Source of the DNA: Gnetum montanum
Taxonomy: Eukaryota; Streptophyta; Gnetopsida; Gnetales; Gnetaceae
Reading direction: 5' to 3'
Assembly (NCBI GenBank): GCA_015680685.1
Contig: MNCI01034636.1
Location: 1,200,563-1,264,562 of the forward strand
DNA: 64,000 nucleotides
Shown here piece by piece: positions 48,960-59,530 of the stretch (positions are counted from its first letter, which is position 1; each line of letters starts with the position of its first letter). Below the pieces are notes generated by a model. It was not told where the DNA came from, ran no database searches, and saw only the letters and a list, made by a program, of their open reading frames with translations. The position numbers and the translations under genes were made by a program.

Positions 48960-49560
48960 TATAGAGGTATGATTAGTAGTCTACTATATCTAACTACTAG
49001 TAGACCTGCTATTACTATAAGTGTTGGAATTTATGCTAGGCATTGAGCTAATCCCAAAGAATCTTATTTGAAAGCTATCAAGAGAATTTTTCATTATCTT
49101 AAAGGTACTACTGATTGGGAACTTTGGTATCCAAAGGACTTCATACTTAATCTTGTTAGGTATTGTGATGTAGATTTGGTAGGTTGTGCAAATGATCATT
49201 GAAGCATAAGTGGTAGCCACTTCTTTCTAAAAAAGAATCTTATCTCTTGGGAAACTAAGAAGAAATATTCTACAACACTTTGTATGATAGAAGTAGAATA
49301 TATTTCAGCTAGAAGTTGCTATGCACAAATTCTTTGGATAAACAAAACACTCAAAGATCTAATGATCAAATCATATAACATACTTGTATTTTGTGACTAC
49401 AAAAATTTTGTTCAACATTCCCATATAAAGCATATCAAAATTTGGTATTATTGAATAATACGACATACTCAACTTGGGCATGTTAAATTAGAATATATTA
49501 GGATAGATGGTCAACTTGTTGATGCCTTCACCAAGCCTCTTGATGAATGGAGAATTACTT
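48960..49560 (+). pseudogene. copia RNase H (E2)
   Basis: YRGMISSLLYLTTSRPAIT-like segment, then CDVDLVGCANDH, SISGSHFFLKKNLISWETKK, EVEYISARSCYAQILWI and a final VDAFTKPLDE, the standard end of copia pol. Frames broken by several stops. Confidence 0.83.
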
Positions 49561-49823
49561 CTCAATGTAAAGACATGGGGATAGGACCATGTCCTATCAA
49601 CTAAGAAATATCTCTTTTCTAGGTAAATAAATACAAAATAAAAAGAAAAAGAAAAAAAGGGAAGAAGAAAAGAGCTCATATTTAGGGGGAGTTTCACATT
49701 GAAACTTATTTTTGATGATGCCTAAATAGGATAAGTATAATATATTTTTTTACTCTATTTTCCTATTATATACTTGTTATTTTTTGTTGTGTTAACCCAT
49801 TGCCTAAAGTTTTAGACATTACC

Positions 49824-49837
49824 AAAAATGATGAGAT
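49824..49837 (+). other. polypurine tract of E2
   Basis: AAAAATGATGAGAT directly before TGTTGACC; a mutated form of the E3 PPT AAAAATGGGGAGAT. Confidence 0.8.
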
Positions 49838-50840
49838 TGTTGACCATTTGGTATGTCAAAACCTTGAAAAATGGAGTATTTACTAGTGTGCTTATGAGAT
49901 CTTATAGATCTATGAAAGGTACATAAAGAATATTAAGGAGACCAGGATAAGAGCATGAATTGAAAATCTAGAATAATAAAGTTCACCAAGAAAATGCAAA
50001 GATGTTCAGAAAATCACAAGGATGCAATACATCTTGATTTCAAAGAAAATATTCTGGTGATTGCTAAGATGTCTCATTTTGTTGTAAGATGTCTCTATTG
50101 AGAAGCTCTGGTCTTAGGCAAGATGTCTCTACAAAATAGTAGTTGTCTCAGGTTTTGAAAAGACATCTTAGGCAAGATGTCTTAACTAAGACATCTTAGA
50201 ACTAGTCAAGACATCTCAACCAAGATGTCTTAGGAAAAATAAGACATCTCTCCAATAATATGGAGAAACCAAATGAGATGTTTCAAGTTCATGGAAGATG
50301 TCTCTACTAATCATTTCTAGATATTGTACAAATTCTAACAGACATATGATGTTGACAAGCCTATAAAAGAAAATGATACCATTTGGGAAAAGAAAGCACT
50401 ATTCATGTGATCAAGATATCGATGTATACATTCTTTGAGAATTTTCTACTTCATTTGTCTATCATTTTTTGTTGTTTTGTTTAGCCAAAAATCAAGGAAT
50501 CAAAATCTTTGTTCATTTTCTTCTTGATATTTCTATTTCTCATTATAAGCTCTGAGGTGCTAGATGTGCTTCTTGAGATAAGGCATTCTTTAAGATTGTT
50601 GGAACCTTGAGGGGTTGGGTATGTTTCTATGAGAACCCCTAGTGAAGCTCAAGAATTTATAAAGGTTGTGATGTCCTTGAAATCATATTTTTTAAGGAAT
50701 AAAGTTTATAGGTATGCAAGGATTCTATCCTCTAAGTATGAATGTACCCAAGTTGGGGAATCATGTACATCTATTGTGTAAGAATTGGGTCTTATTGGTT
50801 GGAAATTATTCAACCCCCTCTTCTAAGTTCTCAATTCTCA
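49838..50840 (+). repeat. 3' LTR of E2
   Basis: 1003 bp, TGTTGACCATTTGG to AATTCTCA; AGATGTCT/AGACATCT cluster at about 50030-50305. Confidence 0.88.
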
Positions 50841-51302
50841 TGACTATTTATTTGAAGAGGCTAAGCCCCTAATCTTAAGATCCAAGATTATCCAAAAGGT
50901 TAGATTTATTAGCCCTAATAAGCCTAATAATTAATTATTAGGCAAGATTAGTCATTCTAAGTTATGACCTTTTAAGATACGGTTTAATATATCACCTAAT
51001 TATTGGAAATCTAGATGATTATTCTAACCTCACCATTGATTTCAAAAGAATAAAAAATGTTAGAAATTGATATTGTATGTCTAGATTATTTCTAAATTTA
51101 GCTTTTAAGGATCTTGAGACATAGTTTTGGAGAAAGGAGTAAAAGTTGGCTTTTAAAGCTTTGTGAGGCAAATCCAACTTTGTCATTATATCTAAGAGGT
51201 TAAAATCTATATGAAATAACTTTTGATTCACTAAAAAAAGGTTCTAAAATCAAAATTTATGGCTTTCCAAGCCCAAAAATTTAAGCATAAAATTTGAGAC
51301 TT
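50841..51302. other. flank of E2 (Tb remainder), nothing recognised
   Basis: After the TSD the sequence is AT-rich; the first few dozen bases may continue Tb. No ORF with features. Confidence 0.45.
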
Positions 51303-51362
51303 TCTAAGAGCTTCTCAAGAGATCACCCATTCCAGTACTACTCTAGGTAGACCATGCTTAAT
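51303..51362 (-). repeat. 5S rRNA-derived relic (boxes A to C)
   Basis: The minus strand, ATTAAGCATGGTC then GAGTAGTACTGGAATGGGTG then ATCTCTTGAGAAG, aligns without gaps to the 3' half of plant 5S rRNA (TTAAGCGTGCTT, GAGTAGTACTAGGATGGGTG, ACCTCCTGGGAAG); about 43 of 60 positions match by eye. This part holds the internal Pol III promoter (A box to C box). The 5' half is not recognisable. Could be a decayed 5S gene copy, a 5S-derived SINE, or an LTR of a Cassandra-type TRIM element; I cannot tell which. Confidence 0.7.
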
Positions 51363-51816
51363 TACAATATTTTAATCTTAGTTTTTGCCAGTTCATCAGT
51401 TTGACTAGTTAGTCAAATTTTCAACAATTTGATATTCAATTTTTCCTTCTAGAAAAATGTCAAATTTAAATTTTTTTCATTTGATGACTTTGGAAATTTT
51501 TGTTAATTGATCAAAAATAATTGAAATTTTTTTTAATTCACAAAAAAAGTTTTAGTTGCTAAAATTGCCAAAAGAGGCACCATGTGCTAGCATCGATGGT
51601 CGCTAGAGGAGGTAGAATCCTTTGGCACAAATGGTGGCTAAAGAAGATAAGATCTTATGGTACTGATGATACTCCCAATGACCACAGATGTAAATGTTTT
51701 TATGCTAGTGGTAGACACCATATTAAGCAAGGAAATAATGAAAAAGGTAGGTAGAGCATAAAGGTAGTGATGGATGACAAGTAGTGGATGACAATAGATA
51801 ATATCACATAAGAGGA
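51363..51816. other. intergenic, nothing recognised
   Basis: Poly-T/A-rich to 51560, then G-richer GGTCGCTAGAGGAGG-type sequence to 51780. No gene. Confidence 0.5.
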
Positions 51817-52730
51817 TGTGATGAGGAAATCACCCAACCCTTGTGTAATCCTTAATATATGTTGGATGAGTGTGTCTTGTTAGTATTTGTCTTCTTATGT
51901 TGACCTTGTTCATGATGATTCCTAGGTTTTTTGGCATGTTTGGGGGTATGTTGGTCTCATTTTGATGAGTTCAAGGGTTTATGGGGACTTGTTTGGATCC
52001 ATCCAAAGGTTCCAGACCTCAAAACAAGCATATTTATTTTTTCTCCCTAGCAGGAAAGATGTCTCCCTAGTAGCCAAGATGTCTCCTACAAGAAGTCTTC
52101 CTAGTAACCAAGACATCCCCTCCAAGATGTCTTATTCCAAGATGTCTCCTTTAACATCTCTAGATTCAAGAAATAAGTCTCTTATTTCTTCAAGATATCT
52201 TGTACATATTTTAACAAACATCAATTTGAATGTTAAATTGGAGGAAAGATGAAAAATCATACCAAGAAGCTATGAAAAGACATCAAAGGTCTAAGGTTAA
52301 AAAGGCTAATAAGAAAAACCAAGTTAGTTTCAAGAAGAAGGCTAGTCCAAGAAAGATTTTGTGATTGTGTGTAAGAAGAGGACTTATACAAGAGAAATTT
52401 CAGAGCTTATGCAGGAAGAGTTTGAGTTCAAGAAAAGGGAGATCACTTGAGAGAGGTTGAGAGAATCTCTTATGTCTTCTATTAAGCTTTAGCTCCATTG
52501 TAAGCAATTGAGGATTGAGAGGAAACATGTGTGACCTCCAAGATCCTTGGAAGAGTTGTGAGTTAAGCTTGGTTCCTCATCTTTGATGCAATTCTCTACA
52601 TTTAGAGAGTTTTCTTATAAAAAGGAGAATTTTATTTGATTCATTGTCTTATTCTTTCTTCTAAGTTAAATTTTTCTTAGAAATCCTATGAAATCGATCC
52701 TTTACTATCTATTGAGGTAGGCTCCACATA
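51817..52730 (+). repeat. 5' LTR of D
   Basis: Starts TGTGATGAGGAAATCACC (approximate) and ends GGCTCCACATA; about 914 bp. Matches C (inverted) over its length. AGATGTCT cluster at about 52045-52200. Ends are less certain than for C. Confidence 0.75.
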
Positions 52731-52734
52731 ATAT

Positions 52735-52746
52735 TAGTATCAAAGC
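52735..52746 (+). other. PBS of D (initiator tRNA-Met type)
   Basis: TAGTATCAAAGC against TGGTATCAGAGC: two differences. Confidence 0.7.
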
Positions 52747-53243
52747 ATTTGGTTTGTAGAAATCCATACATATGAACTTTTGTTGGAGGTTTCTATACTT
52801 GAATTGCTGATGGCTCTTAAGAAGAGGACAAATTAAGAGCTTGAACAAGGGCATAAAAAGCTCAAAGGATCCTTTAATGCATTTGTGGCTAAAATGCAGG
52901 AACTTCTTTTGAAAATCAAGGCCTACAAGCACCAAAATTTGTAGAAACTTCAAGAATAAGAAATATGGAGAAATTCAAGACTAACTTGGGAAATATTTTG
53001 AGGCAAATTGACATAATATATTCTAGCCATCAAGGAAAGGAAGAAGATGAAAGATCTAGTGAAGTACAAATCAAAGTGAAAAAGAGGTTTCAAGTATCTT
53101 TTATTGAGAAAAAAAATGCTTAATTCTCAAAGGTTTCAAGAGAGGAAACCAACAAATTTATCAAAGGAAACAAGAGATTTTCAAAATGCATGATGGTGTA
53201 TGTGACTGATCAAGGAGAGTTCGTACCGCATTAGTCATGGGAG

Positions 53244-53591
53244 GTGAAGGCTAAAAGCCAAAGGAGTGGCAAAGATCAAGGGACTCCTTCAAGAAAGATT
53301 AAAAGTTTCCCTAGAAGGTATGATACTCATTCTTTTCATAGTTTTTCTATATCTTATGGCAAGGAAAAGAAGATTCTAAGCCAAGTTAAGGTTATATCAT
53401 GGGAGAATGATGAATCTTCTGATCAAGTTATGTGGAAGAATGATTTCTTTAATGTTGTTTTTGTTGAAACTGATGTTAAAGCCTTGAAAAAAAGTCTAAC
53501 TTTTAAGATGGTAACTCCAAAATGGGATGAAGAGCTTGTTGATAATTCCTTTAAAGAGGAGAAGCCATTAAAATTGGGAACTCTTATTTAA
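53244..53591 (+). pseudogene. unidentified ORF in D interior
   Basis: A 115-codon open frame, Lys/Ser/Asp-rich, including SGKDQGTPSRKIKSFPRRYD and EELVDNSFKEEKPLKLG. No zinc knuckle, protease or capsid motif. By position between PBS and 3' LTR it could be a gag relic, but nothing in the sequence proves that. Neighbouring frames (52800-53250) are Lys-rich and broken. Confidence 0.4.
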
Positions 53592-54445
53592 AATCTTCAA
53601 TCTTCAAGCTTTGATGAGATTAGATAGTCACATGTTGAAGATCAAGTTGAACAAAGATGAATGGAAGAATCCATGAAGGTATAAGTGAGCCTAAGATTTA
53701 CCTTGTTAATGTTAGTATGTCTCTTATGTTGAAGTTAGTGTGGTGGATGCTATTATTTCACTTTAACTTGATAGTGGTTTATTCAATGGAAATGATGTGC
53801 ATCATGATCATTGTGGTGATTATGGTAAAATTTAGTAATGTTGTGTGCGATGAAAGAAATATGACTTTTGAAGCCATTATTATTTAGAGAAATAATAATA
53901 ATGATAATTTGTTTGATGATGATGGCTATTAGCATATTCATTGTGAGAAGATCATTATTGATGTTGGTAAGAACATTGATAGTAATGGATTTGATTGTCT
54001 TGGCTATGAAATGGATGGGAAACATTAAGATTTTATACATTGTGGTGTTGGGGGTAAAAGGAAGATAAGTGAAAGTCTTCCAAATACTAAGAAGAAGATG
54101 GTGAAGAAGAGGAAAAGAAGGGAAGAAAGGATTTTGGGTTAAGAAAGCCTAATATTTTTTCTTTTTCTTAATCTTCATTTGTTGCAAGTTTGAGTCATCA
54201 TGGGGATGTAAAGAAGGAATTTCAAAGAGATGATCAAATGAAGGAAGCATGGTACAACATGAGATCAAGCATCCATGAGCAAGTAGAAGCTCAAAATAAA
54301 AATCTTAGTTGAAACTCATTTTCATGTTTTTGATGCATTAAGTTTTGATTGTTATGCATAAGTGTGATGGCCTTGAGTCATGGGGGCATGGTGCCTTCCA
54401 GCTTGTGAAAGGTCATTAAACATGACATTATAAGGATGGGAGAGA
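53592..54445. other. D interior, 3' part, nothing recognised
   Basis: GATGATGATGG and AATAATAATAATGATAAT-type microsatellite-like stretches near 53880-53960; no domain. GAGTCATGGGGGCATGG near 54375 is the only G-rich word before the LTR and a weak PPT candidate. Confidence 0.45.
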
Positions 54446-55188
54446 TGATAAGGACATCACCTAGCCCTTGTGTAATCCTCAATATATCTTGGATGAGTGT
54501 GTTCTATTAGTGTGTTTCTTCTTATGTTGACCTTTTTGATGATAATTCTTGGGAATTTTAGCATGTTTATAGGTTTTTGGGCTCATTTTGATGAGTTTAG
54601 AGGGTTCAGGAATCTATGAGGACTTTTTTGGAGGCATCTAGAAGTTTCAAACCTAAAAAAAAAACCATCTTTATTTTTTGGCCCTAGTAGACAAGATGTC
54701 TTTCTAGTAGCCAAGACATTTCCCTAGTAGCTAAGATGTATTCTCTAAGACACCTTGCCTAATGCTAAGACATATCATTTAACATCTTTGCACTTAGAAA
54801 AGATGTCTTTTGTTTCTTCAAGATGTCTCATATGGATTTTAATGGACATAAAATTGAATGGTAAATTAGAGGAAAGATGAAAGGTCACATCAAGAAGATA
54901 TAAAAAGACATCGAAGGCCTAAGGCTAAAGCTAATAAGAGAAAGCAAGATAGTATCAAGAAGAAGGCTAGTCCAAGAGAAAAGGTTGATCTTTTGTGATC
55001 TTATGCAAGGGTAGGGCTTGTGCAAGTGAAATTTTAGAGCTGGTGCAAGAAGAGTTTAAGTGAGAGGCAAGGGAGAACACTTGAGAGAGTTTGAGAGAAT
55101 CTCTTATAAGTTCCTTGTCTTTAGCTTTATCTTCATTTTGAAAAATTAAGGATTAGGAGGCGACATGTGTGATCTCTACAATCCTTAG
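54446..55188 (+). repeat. 3' LTR of D, truncated
   Basis: Starts TGATAAGGACATCACC; matches 51819-52555 to GATCTCTACAATCCTTAG and then breaks off. AGATGTCT cluster at about 54695-54835. Confidence 0.75.
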
Positions 55189-55980
55189 TGTAATGATGGA
55201 AAACATCAGTTTCTGGAAATACCAAGAGGATTTCCGTGTACACAGTTCCAACCCCAGATCTGTGCGAGGGCCGTGCTGGGGAAGACGAATCCGAGGTGCC
55301 CTGAACGGTCTTGTCAATCAGATAGGGACTTACTTAATTAGTAAAATTTCTATAATAATTGGATGGAAAAATGATGATTTTTATGAGGAGAATAATATCG
55401 TTAATCTCGAAGGTAATTGAAAACGATGTAAATGATTTAAAGTGATTGCAAAATTTGTATAGATAGGACACAGGAAACCAAATTTAGAGAGTGTGCAATC
55501 CCAAGATCTGGGATTTAACTTATGAAAAAAATATGTTGGATACAATTATTATAGGTGGACTTCAGTTTAGACGAAGCATGTGCCAACAACGAGAAAGCTA
55601 TTTAAAGATAAAACAAGCAAAGGTCGATCTACCTTGTTCTAGCCAATCTGGGCGCAAGGAAGTCAGACCCAAAGTAGAATATACATTAACTGGTTGTTTC
55701 TGATCAAGGATTTTTGCCAATCACCTCCAATGTTCTTATGATCGCTGATCCTCTTTTTCTCTCTTGTCAATCTTTTCCAAGAGTTGTCAATGATTGCCGA
55801 TGAAAGAGAATTGCTCATGGAGAAAATTTTTCCTTGTTTAGAGAAATTTTTTTTTGTCAACCCCTTGATCTTTGTCGACTGGAATATTTATAAGGTTAGG
55901 GTCAGGAGAAAAACATGATTTAGATGATGTGTGTCCTGAACCTACAAGATGCTATTGACTTGGTGTGTTTGTGTTTGAAG
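55189..55980. other. left flank of G3, CpG-richer, unidentified
   Basis: Begins TGTAATGATGGAAAACATC at the break in D's LTR. Base composition changes abruptly (GAGGGCCGTGCTGGGGAAG near 55267). No ORF with known features. It may be the outer end of the G3 3' LTR, but no partner is in the window. Confidence 0.45.
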
Positions 55981-56740
55981 CTTGTAGCACCACGCTGCAT
56001 TACATTACGCTCTAAAGCGTAATGCGTCGTAAACCACTTTTGCTGGAGCTTTGGCAACAAACTGTTCTTTAGTTATGCTACAATACGCTAGAGAGCATAT
56101 TGTGACATATGAACTACTGATGCCTGAATTGTGCTATCTCCGTCATTGCTTGTATTACGTTGCGTCATGCTAGATTACGTTGCATAGCGTAATTCAGCGT
56201 AAAATAGTGAACCAGCAAAAAATTGAAGTGTTGTTGCCGCACTTCCTTTGTTTCTATTATGTCCTTCCGGGGTTTATTACGCTACACTACGTAATATAGC
56301 ATAATAGGCCCCTCAAACAAAAAAGAAAACTTTATGAAATGTGCGACATGCTGCAAATCGTTGCTTAGATTTGAGATTTTTCTTGGACCATCGAGGTCTC
56401 GAATCTTGCCATCTTTTTTATTGCAATGGACTGTCTTCTGGCATTACGCTGCATTATGCTATGTTACACTATGTTGCGTAATGTGGCGTAACATGCCAAA
56501 AGTTAAGATTTTTGAAACATAGAAAAATTGCAAAGTTGAAGGCTTGTCGTCGTGCACCCCTTGTCTTGTTCTATCCTCTGGAGTTTATTACACTGTGCTG
56601 CGTAGCATCGCACAATAGACCCTTAGCCAGAAAGGGAACTTGCTGAGCTATGACTTGTTGCAAATCCTTGCCTGTGTTGCAAGATTTTGCTGAACCGTTG
56701 AGGCCTCAAAATTTTCACAGTGTTTCAACGGCCCCTCTTT
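55981..56740. repeat. ATTACGC/GCGTAAT inverted-repeat cluster in ~290-bp tandem units
   Basis: Perfect stem ATTACGCT-CTAA-AGCGTAAT at 56004-56023, imperfect CAATACGCT...AGCATATTG at 56081-56102, and more at 56155-56210, 56270-56305, 56445-56495 and 56585-56615. From about 56150 the block is roughly duplicated at about 56441: both halves have TTTATTAC, a hairpin word, CAATAGACCC/TAATAGGCCCC, GCAAATC(C/G)TTGC and ACC(A/G)T(C/T)GAGG. Noncoding. Confidence 0.65.
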
Positions 56741-57984
56741 GTTGACATTTAGAGGGCTTGCCCGAAAGATGTCAACAAAGAATATGAAACACCAGAGATG
56801 TAAAGGCACCAACAACGTCTGTCGGAAATTGCTCAAATGTCTCTCTGCCAAACTTGGAAGTGTGAAGGTGGGGGGAGGAGCATAGGAGGGATTTTAAAGA
56901 AGTGAGAGGAGGGAGGTTTGGGGAAGACTCAAGCATGTGAACATACAAATTTCGCGAACAAGTCGTTAGGTGTCCTTTCGCTAGTGTATTTGCGAGAAGT
57001 TACACTGCCATACTGCATATGAAGGGCTTGCACGGATGAGTTGTGTTATGCCCATATGGCCTAGATGAGTTGTTTTATATCCATTTTGCCAAGCTTTGCA
57101 TCTTTTTTTTGTGAAAATTACATCCCACGAGGTGNAGATGAGTTGTTTTATATCCATTTTTCCAAGCTTTGCATCTTTTTTTTGTGAAAATTACATCCCA
57201 CGAGGTGAGTTGCGTTACGCCAGTTCATGGACATGATGATGCGAAAGAATTGATTAAATGTTCACACTCTATACAAACAAAGGAGAGGGTAAAGGAGGTC
57301 GTAAGGATAAGGGAAGGAGAAAGTGAAGTAAGGTATCTGATGGAGAGAGAGGTAGGGTTTGCACTCCCAAGTAGCCAGGCTAGTCTAAGTAGCCACTTCA
57401 GAACGCTGTGATACCTCACCTTCTAATGAATGCATTCTCGATCAACGTTGTCGTAACAAGTAACCTGCAAAACATAATAGAGGACAAAGAGCAATAGCAA
57501 TTTTCCTAATCTCTAGGGGGGGAGGCTATTGAAACAAGCACCGTCCGAAGCGAAAAGGAGAGCGGAGGCCACGAAAGAGGGATCGTAGCAATGAGCAAGG
57601 GTCCCAATGTTGATGTTGCAGTTCATGAAGTCACCGTCGGTAGCCAGATTCATCTTGCTCAAAAAATTGGGCAAAGAACCAGTCAGGTGAATCTGCTAAG
57701 CCAGAATCTAGTGGCAGCGACGGGTGGAGGCTACTAAAACTATGGATGACCATAGTTTCTTTGGGGTCCCAAGTGGTGAAATTGATCCTAGGAGCTACAA
57801 CTACAGAGTGGCTATCGTAGCAACATCTCCGAGGGGTCAGTAGTATGCCTTTCAGCATGTCTGAGGAATCAGTAGTATGCCGGTGGGGTGGCGGCGTTAC
57901 GTCTATTCCAATGCCTTACCCATTCCATCTGGTAGGGATGCAGTGCAAGAGTGATCACGCTTGCTTGCTTCATGGATTTTCTAT
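56741..57984. other. G3 3' flank, no gene; assembly-gap duplication at 57063-57207
   Basis: Contains N at 57135 between two 72-base near-identical copies (57063-57134 and 57136-57207, one mismatch). A G-run AGGGGGGGAGG lies near 57514. Short frames (57169-57411, 57858-57631) show no domain. Probably part of the LTR or 3' spacer of G3. Confidence 0.5.
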
Positions 57985-58435
57985 TGACGGATTCCAGTTT
58001 TGAGTACTGGTTGACTATTGTTGCTGATTTTAAGTCTCAGCAGACCATGGTCCCGGTTTAACGTCTAGGCAGACTGAAACCTGCTAGTTTTNGTTGTTGC
58101 TGATTTTAAGTCTCAGCAGACCATGGTCCCGGTTTAACGTCTAGGCATACTGAAACCTGCTAGTTTTACGTCGTAGCAGATGGTGGAAGAACTAGTTTAT
58201 GGTCCTAGCAGATCGTGTTGTGGGTGTCAGTTTTATGTCGTGACCCAGGGACAAGTCTGTTCTGGTTTAGCATCTCAGCAGACGTATGCTTACCTTGCCA
58301 CTTTCACGTCATGGCGGACGGCCGGAAACTTTGCTAGTTTAGTGTCTTGGCAGACACATGCAAGAAATGCCAGTTTTACATCGTAGCAGACATGTACAAC
58401 TTTGCTAGTTTTATGTCGTAGTAGACGTTTGTTAC
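57985..58435. repeat. ~35-bp degenerate tandem array (GCTAGTTTTACGTCGTAGCAG)
   Basis: Unit starts at about 58022, 58052, 58083, 58159, 58190, 58226, 58262, 58299, 58333, 58369 and 58402; steps 30-37 bases. Typical members: CTAGTTTTACGTCGTAGCAG, CCAGTTTTACATCGTAGCAG, CTAGTTTTATGTCGTAGTAG. N at 58092 separates two near-identical 74-base copies (58018-58091, 58094-58167), so one part may be an assembly duplicate. A stray unit is at 62245-62275. The array lies 3' of G3 integrase. Confidence 0.75.
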
Positions 58436-58559
58436 CTTGTGTTTGAGCTGAGTTGATGTTTAGATGTAGTATCGCTTTAGATACACATGATTCACTGGAT
58501 TCGGGTGTTCGTTGTCGTTGATGTCTACTAGCCGGAATGCTCCATTGCCGTATGCGTTG

Positions 58560-59530
58560 ATAACCAAGAAAGGGACTTAAAAATTGTAGAGAATTTGCCC
58601 ACTGGTTCATGAATGCCTTTGAGAACCAAGTCTCCTTTCTTGATTGGTCGTTGATGCAAGTTGTGATGATGCTTCTACCTCTGCCTATCTTGATACCTTT
58701 CGATGGTGTCAAGCGTCTATATGCGTTTCTCCTCCACTAAGTTTAAATCCACAATCTTGGACTCATTATGTTAAGTCTCATTTATAACAGTGGAGAGAAC
58801 CATCCGCAATGAGGGGATTTGTAGTTCCAAGGGTAACACTGCTTCAGATCCATAGACTAAGCTGTAGGGTGTCCTATCAGTAGCTATTCTGCATGTTGTA
58901 TGATAGGCCCATAGCACGTAGAGGATTTTTTCATGCCATTGTTTTTTGTTGTTGCTGAGCATCTTCTTGAGTAGATTGATAATTACCTTGTTTGTTGCTT
59001 CTACTTGACCATTTTCTTGTGGGTAATAGGGTGAGGAAAAATATTGCTTGATACCAAGGTTATCGCAAAAAGATTTGGTTTCTGTACTACTAAATTATGG
59101 CCCATTGTCAGTCACAATAGTCATAGGAAGCCCAAATATGGTTACTAAATTGTCTAAGATAAAATGGCAAACCTGTTGAGATGTAATCTTTCGTAGGGGA
59201 ATAGCCTCGACCCACTTTGTGAAATACTCGGTGGCGATGATGATGAAGCTATGTCCTGTAGAAGACTTAGGTGTGAAGGGGCATATGATGTCTAGTCCCC
59301 ATCATTGAAATGGACAAATGATCTGCGTGTTATGTAATTCTGTTGGTGACACGTGTATTAGATTTGCATAACGTTGGCATGTATCACATGTCTTAACCTT
59401 GGTCAGGCAATCTCGTTCCATGTACGACCAATAATACCCTAAGCGTCTGATTTTAGCAACCGTAGCTCATGGGGCTATATGTCCCCCACATAATCCTTCA
59501 TGGAATTCGCTAATTATTCATTGCACTTGG
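58560..59530 (-). pseudogene. gypsy integrase (G3)
   Basis: From right to left: zinc-binding GLCGGH...CDTCQRYANLIH (about 59510-59370), core with WGLDIICPFTPKSS (first Asp, about 59300), TKWVEAIPLRKIT, IVTDNGP (second Asp, about 59115), YYPQENGQVEATNK (Glu, about 59020), then open frame 58962-58771 with LWAYHTTCRIATDRTPYSLV and EAVLPLELQIPSL, and a tail KKGDLVLKGIHEPVGKF (about 58640-58590). Full integrase length; interrupted by a few stops. Confidence 0.87.

Larger units (their letters stand above)
33663..50840 (+). mobile_element. Ty1/copia element E2, split by gypsy G2
   Basis: LTRs 33663-34649 and 49838-50840, initiator tRNA-Met PBS, and the copia order gag, protease, integrase, RT, RNase H, each broken by stops. 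Integrase is interrupted at 37193/47280 by G2. Without G2 the element is about 7.1 kb. Flanks GGACT (33658-33662) and TGACT (50841-50845) match at 4 of 5, fitting a decayed 5-bp TSD. It inserted in Tb. LTR ends and PPT are like E3's. Confidence 0.9.
51817..55188 (+). mobile_element. pol-less LTR element D, right LTR truncated
   Basis: LTRs 51817-52730 and 54446-55188 share long collinear words (TTGGATGAGTGTG, CTTCTTATGTTGACC, TCATTTTGATGAGTT, CCAAGATGTCTCC-type cluster, AAGAAGAAGGCTAGTCCAAGA). A PBS-like TAGTATCAAAGC follows the left LTR. The 1.7-kb interior has no pol motif, so D is a non-autonomous element. The right LTR stops at about 55188, where unrelated CpG-richer sequence begins. Solo LTR C belongs to the same family. 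Confidence 0.78.

Noticed and set aside
57511-57525. AGGGGGGGAGG as a plus-strand PPT
   Set aside because: G3 is minus-oriented and no LTR start follows; an isolated purine run is not enough.
58180-58386. Short plus-strand ORF over the 35-bp array
   Set aside because: It is a translation of the tandem array; the repeat unit is not a multiple of three and there is no conserved peptide.
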